DNA of 64,000 bases, taken from JAGWRI01 sp963728785. GTDB lineage: Bacteria; Gemmatimonadota; Gemmatimonadetes; Gemmatimonadales; Gemmatimonadaceae. Below the pieces are notes generated by a model. It searched no databases. It had not been told where the DNA came from and was given only the letters and a program-made list of their open reading frames with translations. Positions within the stretch are counted from its first letter, which is position 1. Each line of letters opens with the position of its first letter. The stretch lies in assembly GCA_963728785.1 (NCBI GenBank), contig CAVSKV010000004.1, positions 1,364,001-1,428,000 on the forward strand, written 5' to 3'. Below, piece by piece: positions 34,646-42,496 of the stretch. The translations under genes were made by a program, and so were the position numbers.

Positions 34646-35463
34646 GGGCGCAGCGCCCGCAGCAGCGACGCGAACGCGTCGGGACTGAGCGTCTCCGGCC
34701 GTGCTTCGGGGTCGATGCCCACCGCCCGCAGCACCGTTTCGGCGCGCTCGGCATCGAGAGCCGCCACCGAGCGCAGGATGCGACGCATCTGCTTGCGCCG
34801 CATGCCGAACACATCCTGCACCAGTTTCCGGAAACCGGCCTCCTCGCCAGCCGTTACTGCGGGAGGTTCGCGCGGCACGATGCGGACGATGGCGCTCTCC
34901 ACCTTCGGGGGCGGCTTGAACGCTCCGGCCGGTACCGGCGCAATGAATTCGGGAATCGCCACGGCCTGGACGTTCACCGACAGCGCGCCATACACGCGCG
35001 ACCCGGGCGGCGCGGCGAGCCGGTCGGCCACCTCGCGCTGCACCAAGTACACCGCGCGCTCCGGCCGCGGGCGCTCCAGGGCGTGGAAGAGAATCGGGGT
35101 CGTGATGTAGTAGGGCACGTTCCCCACCAGCACGTACGGTCCGCCGGCAAGCGCACCGAGATCGGCGGTCAGCACGTCGGCCTGGACCACTTCCACCGCG
35201 GGCACGCCCGCGTAACGCTGGCGGAGCAGATCGGCGAGCGCGCGATCGTACTCGATGAGCACGAGCCGGCCGGCGAGCGGAACCAGCCGCTCGGAGAGCG
35301 CACCACGGCCCGGACCGATTTCGAGCACGGTCTCCACGCCAGTGAGCTGCAGCGCGTCCACGATGCGCCCGAGCGCGCGCGGATCGTTGAGAAAGTGCTG
35401 TCCGAGACTCTTGCGCACCGGCGGAAAGCCGGCGCGGTCGCGGCGCAGTGGGCCGGCGGCCAC
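34642..35463 (-). CDS. rsmA: 16S rRNA (adenine1518/1519-N6)-dimethyltransferase
   Basis: KsgA/RsmA dimethylates the two adjacent adenines of helix 45. The 273-residue protein has KSLGQHFLNDPRALGRIVDA and SAM site VLEIGPGRGALSERL. Further motifs are IEYDRALADLL, catalytic GNVPYYITTPILFHAL (NxPY), KVESAIVRI and a helical C-domain (DVFGMRRKQMRRILRS). The GTG at 35463 is chosen, 10 bp after the RsbU-type gene stop; the open frame further upstream is not conserved. Ends in a 4-bp overlap with convergent rex. Confidence 0.95.
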   Translation of the reverse strand: MAAGPLRRDRAGFPPVRKSLGQHFLNDPRALGRIVDALQLTGVETVLEIGPGRGALSERLVPLAGRLVLIEYDRALADLLRQRYAGVPAVEVVQADVLTADLGALAGGPYVLVGNVPYYITTPILFHALERPRPERAVYLVQREVADRLAAPPGSRVYGALSVNVQAVAIPEFIAPVPAGAFKPPPKVESAIVRIVPREPPAVTAGEEAGFRKLVQDVFGMRRKQMRRILRSVAALDAERAETVLRAVGIDPEARPETLSPDAFASLLRALRP

Positions 35464-35473
35464 GGCGGGGCCG

Positions 35474-37063
35474 TCAGCTCCGCACCACGACGACCGTGAG
35501 GTCGTCGCGGAACCGCGCGCCACGGAGGAACTCGTCCACGGCCTGGAACACCCGCTCCACGATGGTCGATGACGTTTCGGTACGGTGCCGTTTCACCACC
35601 TCGAGCACGCGATCCTCGCCGAACCGCTCGCCCTGCCGGTTGCGCGCGTCGGTCACGCCGTCGGTGAACAGGAGCAGGAGATCGCCGGCGGCGTCCCACT
35701 TGTGCTTACCGGTGTGCTGCGATTCCGCGCCGAGGCCGAGCGGAGGGTCGAGCGCCAGCAGCCGCTCGCTCGACCCGTCGCCGTGCACGAGAAACGCCGA
35801 CGGGTGGCCGGCGTTGGCATACCGGAGCGTCCCGTTGCTGCGGTCGATCACTGCATAGAACGCCGACAGAAACATCTCGGTGGCCGTCAACTCGTCGCGC
35901 AGCGAGGCGAGCAGCGCGTTGAGCGTCTCGCCGGGATCGGCGGTGGTCTTGGAGTGAATGGCCGAGGCGCTCATGACGAGCGCCATGATGAGCGCGGCCG
36001 GATAGCCGTGCCCGGAAACGTCGCCCAGGAGCGCGCCCACGCGGCCGCGGCCCAGGCGGAAGAAATTGTAGAAATCGCCGCCCACACTTTCGGCGGGCGC
36101 CACGCGGGCCGCCGCGTCGGCATCGGGGGCCAGTTCCGATCCGCCGGGGAGCAGCTTCATTTGAAGGTTGTGCGCCATCTGCATCTCGTGCGACAGCCGC
36201 TGCTGGGCGATGGAGTGGCGCACCAGCCGCGCGTTCTGAATGGCGGTGCCGATCTGGGTGGCGATGGCGGCGATGAGCTTCTGGTCGCCGGCGGAGAACG
36301 GGTCGCCGTTGCCGCGGCCCGAGAGGTTCACGACGCCCAGCGCCTGGGCGCCGCGGGGCGTGCTCCAGAGGATCGGCACGGACATCATGGCACCCTCACG
36401 GTGCTCGCGTTCCTGCGGGCACGGCGATTCTCCGGCTTCGACGATTTCCGGGTGCATGGTGCGGAAGACACGGGCCGTGACGCTGCACTCGTCGTCCGCC
36501 GCGATCGAGGGCAGCGCCGCCGGCCGTGCGCCGAGGGCGGCGACGACGCGAAGTTCGCGCGACGGTTCGTCGAACACGAGCACGCTGGCCCGGCGGGCGC
36601 CCACCGTTTCCGAGATCTCGGTGAGGATGGTGTGGGCGGCTTCCTCGAGCGCCACGGTGCGCCCGAGGATCTCCCCGATCGCGTAGAGGAGGTTGATCTC
36701 CTCGTACCGTTCGGCGAGTTCGCTGGCGGCGTGTTCGACTTCGAGGGATGCCTGGAGGAAGTGCGAGACGACCGGGAGGAGGAAGCGGAGGTGCGTCTCG
36801 AGGGCGGCGCGGCTGGATGGACTTGGCCCCAGGAGCAGCCAGGCGTGCCGGGGCCCGGGCACGGCGGCGATGAGGGCGGGACCGTCGGGAGTGGTGATGC
36901 GTTGCGCGCCCTCCGACGGTCCCGGCCATCGCTCGGGGGGAGGAGCCCGGTAGGTAGCCGCCTCGCACAGCGGCGCTCCGCCGTCCCGCGCCTCGACCCA
37001 TACGGCGGCCTCGCAGCGGGTCGCGTCCTTGAAGGCCGAAAGTACCGAAGTGAGATCGCTCAT
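35474..37063 (-). CDS. rsbU: GAF-SpoIIE serine phosphatase (RsbU-like)
   Basis: A 529-residue PPM/PP2C-type phosphatase, the activating arm of a partner-switch. The N-terminal about 120 residues are of unclear fold. A GAF domain follows (about 130-300: INLLYAIGEILGRTVALEEAAHTI, GARRASVLVFDEP), then a helix (LSHEMQMAHNLQMKLLPGG). The SpoIIE domain has SVGGDFYNFFRLGRGRVGALLGDVSGHGYPAAL, YANAGHPSAFLV, LLLFTDGVTDARN and FRDDLTVVVVR, so the metal-binding Asps are intact. The ATG at 37063 overlaps rsbW by 4 bp. It should dephosphorylate RsbV. The GAF ligand is unknown. Confidence 0.9.
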   Translation of the reverse strand: MSDLTSVLSAFKDATRCEAAVWVEARDGGAPLCEAATYRAPPPERWPGPSEGAQRITTPDGPALIAAVPGPRHAWLLLGPSPSSRAALETHLRFLLPVVSHFLQASLEVEHAASELAERYEEINLLYAIGEILGRTVALEEAAHTILTEISETVGARRASVLVFDEPSRELRVVAALGARPAALPSIAADDECSVTARVFRTMHPEIVEAGESPCPQEREHREGAMMSVPILWSTPRGAQALGVVNLSGRGNGDPFSAGDQKLIAAIATQIGTAIQNARLVRHSIAQQRLSHEMQMAHNLQMKLLPGGSELAPDADAAARVAPAESVGGDFYNFFRLGRGRVGALLGDVSGHGYPAALIMALVMSASAIHSKTTADPGETLNALLASLRDELTATEMFLSAFYAVIDRSNGTLRYANAGHPSAFLVHGDGSSERLLALDPPLGLGAESQHTGKHKWDAAGDLLLLFTDGVTDARNRQGERFGEDRVLEVVKRHRTETSSTIVERVFQAVDEFLRGARFRDDLTVVVVRS

Positions 37064-37515
37064 GAACCGCGGTGGAGGATCATGCGCACGAGGTTGCCCC
37101 GCTGGGCCTGCATGCGCTCCACCTGATCCATGAGCTTGGACATGAGGTACAGGCCACGCCCTTCCTCGTCCAGCAGACGTTCGGGGGTGGTCGGGTCCAC
37201 CAGACAGGCCTCGAGGTCGAACCCCTGGCCCTCGTCGGTCACCTCGATGATCAACTGGACGTCGTCCACACGCGCCCGGATGAGCACCGACCGGTCGCGG
37301 CGCTCGCCATTGCCGCGCAGGATGGCGTTGGAGAGCGCCTCGGTGAGCGCCACGGGCACGTTGAGCGTCACGTGCCGCTCCGGGTAGCGCATGTGGCGGC
37401 ACTCGGCGCGCACGGCCTCTACTACGCGCTCGATGAATCGAACGTCGCTCGGGATCTCGAATTCGAGAATCCGCGCTGCCGGGAACGGGGCCCGCGGCCC
37501 GGGCATGGGGATCAC
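37060..37515 (-). CDS. rsbW: Anti-sigma-factor-type Ser/Thr kinase (RsbW-like)
   Basis: A 151-residue GHKL ATPase-fold kinase. N-box NVPVALTEALSNAILRGNGER (Glu, Asn), G1 VTDEGQGFDLEACL and G2 GRGLYLMSKLMDQV are all present. Proteins of this kind phosphorylate the RsbV-type antagonist and bind a sigma factor or other target. GTG at 37515 and ATG at 37506 are both possible starts; neither has a clear Shine-Dalgarno. It lies between rsbV (30 bp gap) and rsbU (4-bp overlap). No sigma factor gene is adjacent, so the target is unknown. Confidence 0.88.
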   Translation of the reverse strand: MIPMPGPRAPFPAARILEFEIPSDVRFIERVVEAVRAECRHMRYPERHVTLNVPVALTEALSNAILRGNGERRDRSVLIRARVDDVQLIIEVTDEGQGFDLEACLVDPTTPERLLDEEGRGLYLMSKLMDQVERMQAQRGNLVRMILHRGS

Positions 37516-37545
37516 GCGCGTTTCAGCATCGGGTCAACCCGCACG

Positions 37546-37878
37546 TCAGAAGCTCGCGAGCGCCTGCGCGCGGCTGTCGGAAATCTGGAACAGCGTATCG
37601 AGCTTGGTCAACTCGAACAGAGTCCGCAGGTCCTCGTTGAGCGCGGCCAGCCGCAGCTCCCCGCCCTGCTCGCGAATCTTCTTGGACAGCGACACGAGCA
37701 CCCCGAGCCCGGAGCTGTCGATGTAGCCGGTCTTGGTGAAGTCCACCAGCAGCTTGCGCGCACCGTGGTCAAGCGCGTCGAGCATCTTCTGCTTGAGTTC
37801 CTGACGATTGCCGACGATCAACTGGCCGTCGACCTCGACGATGGAGACGTCGCCCTGCTTCGTGATCGTGAAGCTCAT
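37546..37878 (-). CDS. rsbV: STAS-domain anti-anti-sigma factor (RsbV-like)
   Basis: 110-residue SpoIIAA/RsbV fold: MSFTITKQGDVSIVEVDGQLIVGN, then DFTKTGYIDSSGLGVLVSLSKKI. The phosphorylatable serine is the second one of DSSGLG (Ser56). LRLAALNEDLRTLFELTKLDTLF closes the domain. It is the switch protein that RsbW phosphorylates and RsbU dephosphorylates. Start overlaps pta by 4 bp (ATGA). Confidence 0.92.
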   Translation of the reverse strand: MSFTITKQGDVSIVEVDGQLIVGNRQELKQKMLDALDHGARKLLVDFTKTGYIDSSGLGVLVSLSKKIREQGGELRLAALNEDLRTLFELTKLDTLFQISDSRAQALASF

Positions 37879-38906
37879 GCCTTCTTCTCCTCGGGGGCCG
37901 GCGCGGCGTTGACCGCGCCGTCGTGTGCCTGAAGGGCGGTCACTGCCGCCACGTGAAATATGTCGTCACTCGTCGCGCCGCGCGAAAGATCGCTGCACGG
38001 CCGCTTGAGTCCCTGCACGATCGGCCCGACGGCCGTGGCGTCGGCCAGGCGTTGGACCAGCTTGTAAGCAATGTTCCCAGCGTCGAGGGAAGGAAACACC
38101 AGCACGTTGGCCCTCCCTCCCACTTCGCTCCCCGGCACCTTGCGGGCCGCGACCGACGCGATCAGCGCCGCATCGCCCTGCATCTCGCCATCGATCGCCA
38201 GGTCCGGCGCGCGCGTCCGGGTCAACTGGACAGCGTTGCGCACCAGGTTGACGCTCGGCCCACCGGCACTGCCGTATGTGCTGAATGACAGGAACGCCAC
38301 CAGCGGCTCGTCCCCGACGATGCGCCGCCGGTCGCGCGCTGCGGCGATCGCGATGTCGGCCAGCTGGTCGACCGTGGGATACGGGATGACGGCGCAGTCG
38401 GTGAAGGTCAGGACCTCGTCGTTCTCCGTGCCGCGGAACGGCGGGACGACCATGTAGAAGGCGCTCGAGACGGTGTGCACGCCCGGAGCAGGACCGAGCA
38501 GGGCCAGCGACGCACGCAGCACGTCGGCCGTGGTGTGGCACACGCCGGCCACGCACGCGTCGACCACGCCCAGTCGCACCAACCCGTCGGCAAAGTACAA
38601 CGGCAGACCGGCCAGACGCGCGGCCTCGGCCTCCGTCATCCCCTTGTCGTGGCGCGCTGAATACAATAGGTGCGCGATCTGGTCCACCCGCGCATCAGCC
38701 GACGGATCCACCATCTCGACGCCGAGCGCGCGCACCGCGGCGTGCGATTCGGGCGCCGCGGGGTCCAGCACGACGAACGGCACTACCACGGCCTGGGCCT
38801 TCAGCGCCCGCACCGCCTCGAGCGTCCGCGCATCCGCCGTCTCCGGAAAGATGACGCGCCGGTGGAGCGCCGCGGCGCGTGTGCGGACGTCAGCCAGGAA
38901 GCTCAT
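37875..38906 (-). CDS. pta: Phosphate acetyltransferase
   Basis: Converts acetyl-CoA and phosphate to acetyl phosphate and CoA. 343 residues, the short single-domain Pta. Landmarks: RRVIFPETADARTLEAV, CVAGVCHTTADVLRASLALLG, FTDCAVIPYPTVDQLADIAI, LSFSTYGSAGGPSV, IDGEMQGDAALI and NVLVFPSLDAGNIAYKLVQRL. No ackA is adjacent, so acetyl phosphate may go to another kinase elsewhere. Coupled to both coaD and rsbV by 4-bp overlaps, so CoA synthesis, Pta and the Rsb switch are one transcript. Confidence 0.95.
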   Translation of the reverse strand: MSFLADVRTRAAALHRRVIFPETADARTLEAVRALKAQAVVVPFVVLDPAAPESHAAVRALGVEMVDPSADARVDQIAHLLYSARHDKGMTEAEAARLAGLPLYFADGLVRLGVVDACVAGVCHTTADVLRASLALLGPAPGVHTVSSAFYMVVPPFRGTENDEVLTFTDCAVIPYPTVDQLADIAIAAARDRRRIVGDEPLVAFLSFSTYGSAGGPSVNLVRNAVQLTRTRAPDLAIDGEMQGDAALIASVAARKVPGSEVGGRANVLVFPSLDAGNIAYKLVQRLADATAVGPIVQGLKRPCSDLSRGATSDDIFHVAAVTALQAHDGAVNAAPAPEEKKA

Positions 38907-39388
38907 GCCGGGGCGAACTTCCGGCGCAGGGCCTCGGCGACCACGGGATGCACCAGACCGCTCAGATCACCGCCGAACCTGGCCACTTCGCGCACCAGGC
39001 TCGCGCTGATGTACGTCGTGTCGAGCGACGGCACCATGAACACCGTCTCGAGATTGGGAGACAGGTGGCGGTTCATGAGCGCCATCTGATACTCGTACTC
39101 GAAATCACTGACCGCGCGCAGTCCGCGGATGAACAGCGTGGCCCCCACCTGCCGAGCGAAATCCACCAGCAGGCCGGCGAAGTCGCGCACCTCGATGCGC
39201 GTCTCGTTGCCCACCGCGGTCATGATCAACTGCACGCGCTCGGCCACCGGGAAGAGCGGTTCCTTGGCCACGTTCGTGGTCACGGCGACGACCAGGCGGT
39301 CCACGAAGCCGAGGCTGCGCAGCATCAGATCTTCGTGCCCGCGTGTGATCGGATCGAAGCTTCCTGCATAGATGGCAGTGCGCGTCAT
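38903..39388 (-). CDS. coaD: Phosphopantetheine adenylyltransferase
   Basis: Penultimate step of CoA synthesis. 161 residues: AIYAGSFDPITRGHEDLMLR (nucleotidyltransferase TxGH), RDFAGLLVDFARQVGA, IRGLRAVSDFEYEYQMALMNRHLSP, and PSLDTTYISASLVREVA (ISSS/T-type loop). ATG at 39388; the open frame upstream is intergenic. First gene of coaD-pta-rsbVWU-rsmA. Confidence 0.96.
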   Translation of the reverse strand: MTRTAIYAGSFDPITRGHEDLMLRSLGFVDRLVVAVTTNVAKEPLFPVAERVQLIMTAVGNETRIEVRDFAGLLVDFARQVGATLFIRGLRAVSDFEYEYQMALMNRHLSPNLETVFMVPSLDTTYISASLVREVARFGGDLSGLVHPVVAEALRRKFAPA

Positions 39389-39462
39389 GGCAATGTGGGC
39401 GTGAGAGTGATCGCGGCTCGCTCCCGCCGACGGCGTATCACCCCCGCCGGCACGCTCCGGTA

Positions 39463-39468
39463 ATGATA
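39463..39468 (-). promoter_or_regulatory. Candidate -10 element for the coaD operon
   Basis: TATCAT on the minus strand in the 106-bp gap between rsmD and coaD, giving a leader of about 60 nt. The region 17 bp upstream is GC-rich with no good -35, so an activator or an extended -10 would be needed. Confidence 0.35.
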
Positions 39469-39494
39469 GCACGGCGGGCGCGCCCCGCCCACCG

Positions 39495-40013
39495 CTATTC
39501 GAGGCGAAAGATCGTGATCACCGTGTCGCCGTACACCCGCCGCGTGCCCTCCCCGGGGAGATGCTCGTCCCGGCGGTGCTCCACGCCCAGGATGTCGGCA
39601 AAGGGCACGGCCAGCCAGGCTTCAGCGACCCGCGTCGCCAGCCCCTGGCCGTACGGCGGGTCGGCGAACGCGACATCGAAAGCGTGCGCTTCCAGACCCT
39701 GCACGAACCGCAGGGCATCGCCACGGTGGATGACGGCCGCGCTCCCTGCACCCAACACTTCGGCGTTCTCCCCAATGCAGCGCAGTGACGCCGGGAGGGT
39801 GTCCACCAGGTGCGCCTCGGCCGCGCCCCGCGACAATGCTTCGAGTCCCAGCGCGCCGGACCCGGCGTAGAGGTCCAGCACGCGCGCATCGGGCAGCCAC
39901 GGCGAGACGATGCTCATCCACGCTTCGCGCACCCGATCGGCGGTAGGGCGCACGCGGTCGTCCGCCGGTGGCTTGATGCGCCGTCCACGCCACTTGCCGG
40001 CCACGATGCGCAC
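39495..40013 (-). CDS. rsmD: 16S rRNA (guanine966-N2)-methyltransferase
   Basis: 172-residue SAM methyltransferase: VRIVAGKWRGRRI, DRVRPTADRVREAWMSIV, SAM motif VLDLYAGSGALGLEALSRGA and catalytic FADPPYGQGL (DPPY). GTG start at 40013, 2 bp after the recJ stop. The longer open frame upstream is a recJ shadow. The usual partner coaD follows downstream but is separated by about 106 bp and its own candidate -10. Confidence 0.93.
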   Translation of the reverse strand: MRIVAGKWRGRRIKPPADDRVRPTADRVREAWMSIVSPWLPDARVLDLYAGSGALGLEALSRGAAEAHLVDTLPASLRCIGENAEVLGAGSAAVIHRGDALRFVQGLEAHAFDVAFADPPYGQGLATRVAEAWLAVPFADILGVEHRRDEHLPGEGTRRVYGDTVITIFRLE

Positions 40014-40015
40014 GG

Positions 40016-41737
40016 TCAGCCCCGGAAGTCGGCCAGCCGGGCCTGCAGGCGCGATTGGCCGTTCCATTCGTCGCGATCGAGCCGAAACGCCACGTCGATG
40101 GGCCGACCGAGGTCCAGCTCGCCGCGGCGCGCGGCCATGCCCCATCCGATCGCCGTGAGCGTGTGGCCGCCTCCCTGCAAAACCAGCCGGAGCCCGTCCT
40201 TGCCGACGGCCCTGGGGGGGGCGCCCAGCGCCACACCGCGCGACACCAGCACGGGTGACGGGTTCCCGACGCCGCATGGTTCCAGGTGGCGGAGCAGCGA
40301 TTCCAGATCCTCTGTGGCGGCGTCGAACGGCAGCTCAAGATCGGTGCGCAGTTCGGACACGAGGTCGTCGGCAGTGAGCGTTTCGAGCGCCACCGCGTTG
40401 AACCGTTCGGCGAACGGGGCCACCTGGTTCCGCGCGATCGTGACGCCGGCCGCCGACCGGTGTCCGCCGAAGCGGATGAGCAGGTCGCGGCAGCGGCTGA
40501 TGCCCCCGTGCAGATCGAACGAAGAGATCGAGCGGCCGGAGCCCTTGCCCTCGTCGCCCTCCAGCGCGATGAGGATCGTGGGACGCCCGAATTCCTCCAC
40601 CAGGCGGGACGCGACGATCCCGATCACGCCCGGGTGCCAGCCCTCGCCGGCGAGCACGAGGCCGTACGTGCGCTCGAGGTCCAGGGCCTCGGTCATCCGC
40701 CGCGCTTCATCGAGGGTGCAGCGGTCGAGGTCCTGACGGCGGGCATTCAGCTCTTCGAATTCGCGCGCCAGCCCATTGGCCCGGGATTCGTCGTCCGTGG
40801 TCAGCAATTCGACGCCGCGCAGCGCGCGGTCGAGCCGCCCGACGGCGTTGAGCCGCGGGGCGAGAATGAACCCTACGCGTCCCGCCGTCATCGGTTTGCG
40901 GTCGAGCCCCGCCGCACGGATCAGGGCCCGCAGCCCGACGTTCCTGGTCTCGGCGAGCAACCGCAGGCCGTAGCGCACGAACACGCGATTCTCGCCGCGC
41001 AGGAGAGCGATGTCGGCCACCGTGGCGAGCGCCACGAGGTCGAGCATCTCGTACACGGCCTGCTCGTTTTCGCCGAAGGCGCGCACCAGCGCCAGAGCGA
41101 GTTTGAACGCCACGCCCACCGCCGCCAGGTCCTTGTCGGGCGACGGGCAGCCGGGCCGCTTGGGATTGATGATCGCGAACGCATCGGGGAGCGGTCCGCC
41201 CGGCAGGTGGTGGTCGGTGATGATCACGTCCACGCCGGCGGCCTGGAGCTGGCGCACCGGCTCGTGCGCGCTCGTGCCGCAGTCGCAGGTCACCACGACC
41301 CGGGCGCCGTGCTCCTGCGCGGCACGCACCCCCGCGTCGGTGAGGTCGTACCCGTCACGCAGCCGGTCGGGAATGAACGGCACCACGTTGGCGCCCAGGG
41401 AGTGCAGCGTCTTGAGGAGGATCGTCGTGGAGCACATACCGTCCACGTCGTAGTCGCCGTGGATGAGAACCGTCTCGCCGGCGCGGATGGCGTGCGTCAG
41501 GCGCTCCACGGCGCGGTCCAGGTCGAGCAGCGTGGAGGGATCGTGCAGGTGCTCAAGCCGCGGGCGCAGGAAGCGCTTGGCCTGCTCCGGGTCGCCATAT
41601 CCACGGCCGACCATCAGCCGGCACACGGTCTCGGGCAAATGCAACGCGGTGGCCAGCTCGGCGACGGCGTGCGCGTCGGGCTCGGGCGCCATCACCCAGC
41701 GCGTGCGGCTCCGCAGCCGGATTTCAGGGGCGGTCAC
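40016..41737 (-). CDS. recJ: Single-stranded-DNA exonuclease RecJ
   Basis: 573-residue DHH phosphoesterase degrading ssDNA 5' to 3' in RecF recombination, mismatch and base-excision repair. Motifs: HGDYDVDGMCSTTILLKTL (motif I, about residue 96), DCGTSAHEPV, ITDHHLPGGPLP (DHH), NPKRPGCPSPDKDLAAVGVAFKLA, LAPRLNAVGRL, and DHHA1 LIRFGGHRSAAGVTI (GGH). C-terminal OB-fold with LEPCGVGNPSPVLVSRG. GTG start at 41737. Confidence 0.96.
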   Translation of the reverse strand: MTAPEIRLRSRTRWVMAPEPDAHAVAELATALHLPETVCRLMVGRGYGDPEQAKRFLRPRLEHLHDPSTLLDLDRAVERLTHAIRAGETVLIHGDYDVDGMCSTTILLKTLHSLGANVVPFIPDRLRDGYDLTDAGVRAAQEHGARVVVTCDCGTSAHEPVRQLQAAGVDVIITDHHLPGGPLPDAFAIINPKRPGCPSPDKDLAAVGVAFKLALALVRAFGENEQAVYEMLDLVALATVADIALLRGENRVFVRYGLRLLAETRNVGLRALIRAAGLDRKPMTAGRVGFILAPRLNAVGRLDRALRGVELLTTDDESRANGLAREFEELNARRQDLDRCTLDEARRMTEALDLERTYGLVLAGEGWHPGVIGIVASRLVEEFGRPTILIALEGDEGKGSGRSISSFDLHGGISRCRDLLIRFGGHRSAAGVTIARNQVAPFAERFNAVALETLTADDLVSELRTDLELPFDAATEDLESLLRHLEPCGVGNPSPVLVSRGVALGAPPRAVGKDGLRLVLQGGGHTLTAIGWGMAARRGELDLGRPIDVAFRLDRDEWNGQSRLQARLADFRG

Positions 41738-41775
41738 GCGGGAAAGTTATGCTTGCCCACCCACCCCAACAACCA

Positions 41776-42480
41776 TCATTCGCCTGCGTACAGAAGCACT
41801 CCGCACCCTTCGCAGACCTCCGGAGATCCGGAGCCGACCATCACGTTCCGCCGCTGCATGGGGATGATCGTGTCGCAGTGGCCGCACGACTGCCCGCGCA
41901 GCGCGTACAGGGCTACCGACCGCTGCCGCTTCTGGATGCGGTCATACCGGGCAAGGAGCGACCGCGAGACCTTGGCGGACCGCGCGTCGCGTTCGCCCTG
42001 CGCGACCGACAGCGCTTGTTGGATTTCCGCACGCTCTGCGGCGAGTGTCTCGCGCGCCCCCGCCTGGGCGGCCCGCGTACCCGCCACCACCTGCTCGCGC
42101 TCCGCGGCAGACGACCGGAGGTCCACGAGACGCGAGTGGACGGACACCATTTCCTGCTCGTCCTCGGCCAGCATGCGGCGCGCCTGCTCCGTCTGCGCCA
42201 CCGCAGCCGCCGCCTCCCGCGGCGAGGTCACCGTGTTGAGCACCTGCTCGTGCCGCTTCAACAGTTCCCGGTGCTGATCGATGCGGAACTGCACGTCACG
42301 CTGGCGCTTCTCCTCCGCCTCGAGGCTCGTGCCGACCTCGGCCAGCGCGCGCTCGGCGCGTTGCGTGTCGGCTTCCAACGACGCCAGCCGCGGCGCGAGC
42401 GCCGACAGCCGGTCTTCGAGTTGGAAGATGGCCGCGTCCTGCTGCTGTACCTCCAGTAAGATCACTACTTCCTGATGCAC
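41776..42480 (-). CDS. C4-type zinc-ribbon coiled-coil protein
   Basis: 234 residues: a long coiled coil (about 10-170) followed by a zinc ribbon. The first pair is SCGHCDTIIP (CxxC) and the second VCEGCGVLLY (CxxC), about 30 residues apart. This is the architecture of the zf-RING_7/DUF164 family, widespread and poorly characterised, proposed to bind nucleic acid or act in translation or septation. Lies 16 bp after dnaG and 38 bp before recJ, within the replication/repair run. GTG start. Confidence 0.85.
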   Translation of the reverse strand: MHQEVVILLEVQQQDAAIFQLEDRLSALAPRLASLEADTQRAERALAEVGTSLEAEEKRQRDVQFRIDQHRELLKRHEQVLNTVTSPREAAAAVAQTEQARRMLAEDEQEMVSVHSRLVDLRSSAAEREQVVAGTRAAQAGARETLAAERAEIQQALSVAQGERDARSAKVSRSLLARYDRIQKRQRSVALYALRGQSCGHCDTIIPMQRRNVMVGSGSPEVCEGCGVLLYAGE

Positions 42481-42496
42481 GTACCGTTCTCCCTGA

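Noticed and set aside
35585..37126. 513-codon plus-strand ORF across rsbU
   Set aside because: Antisense to a gene with clear GAF and SpoIIE motifs.
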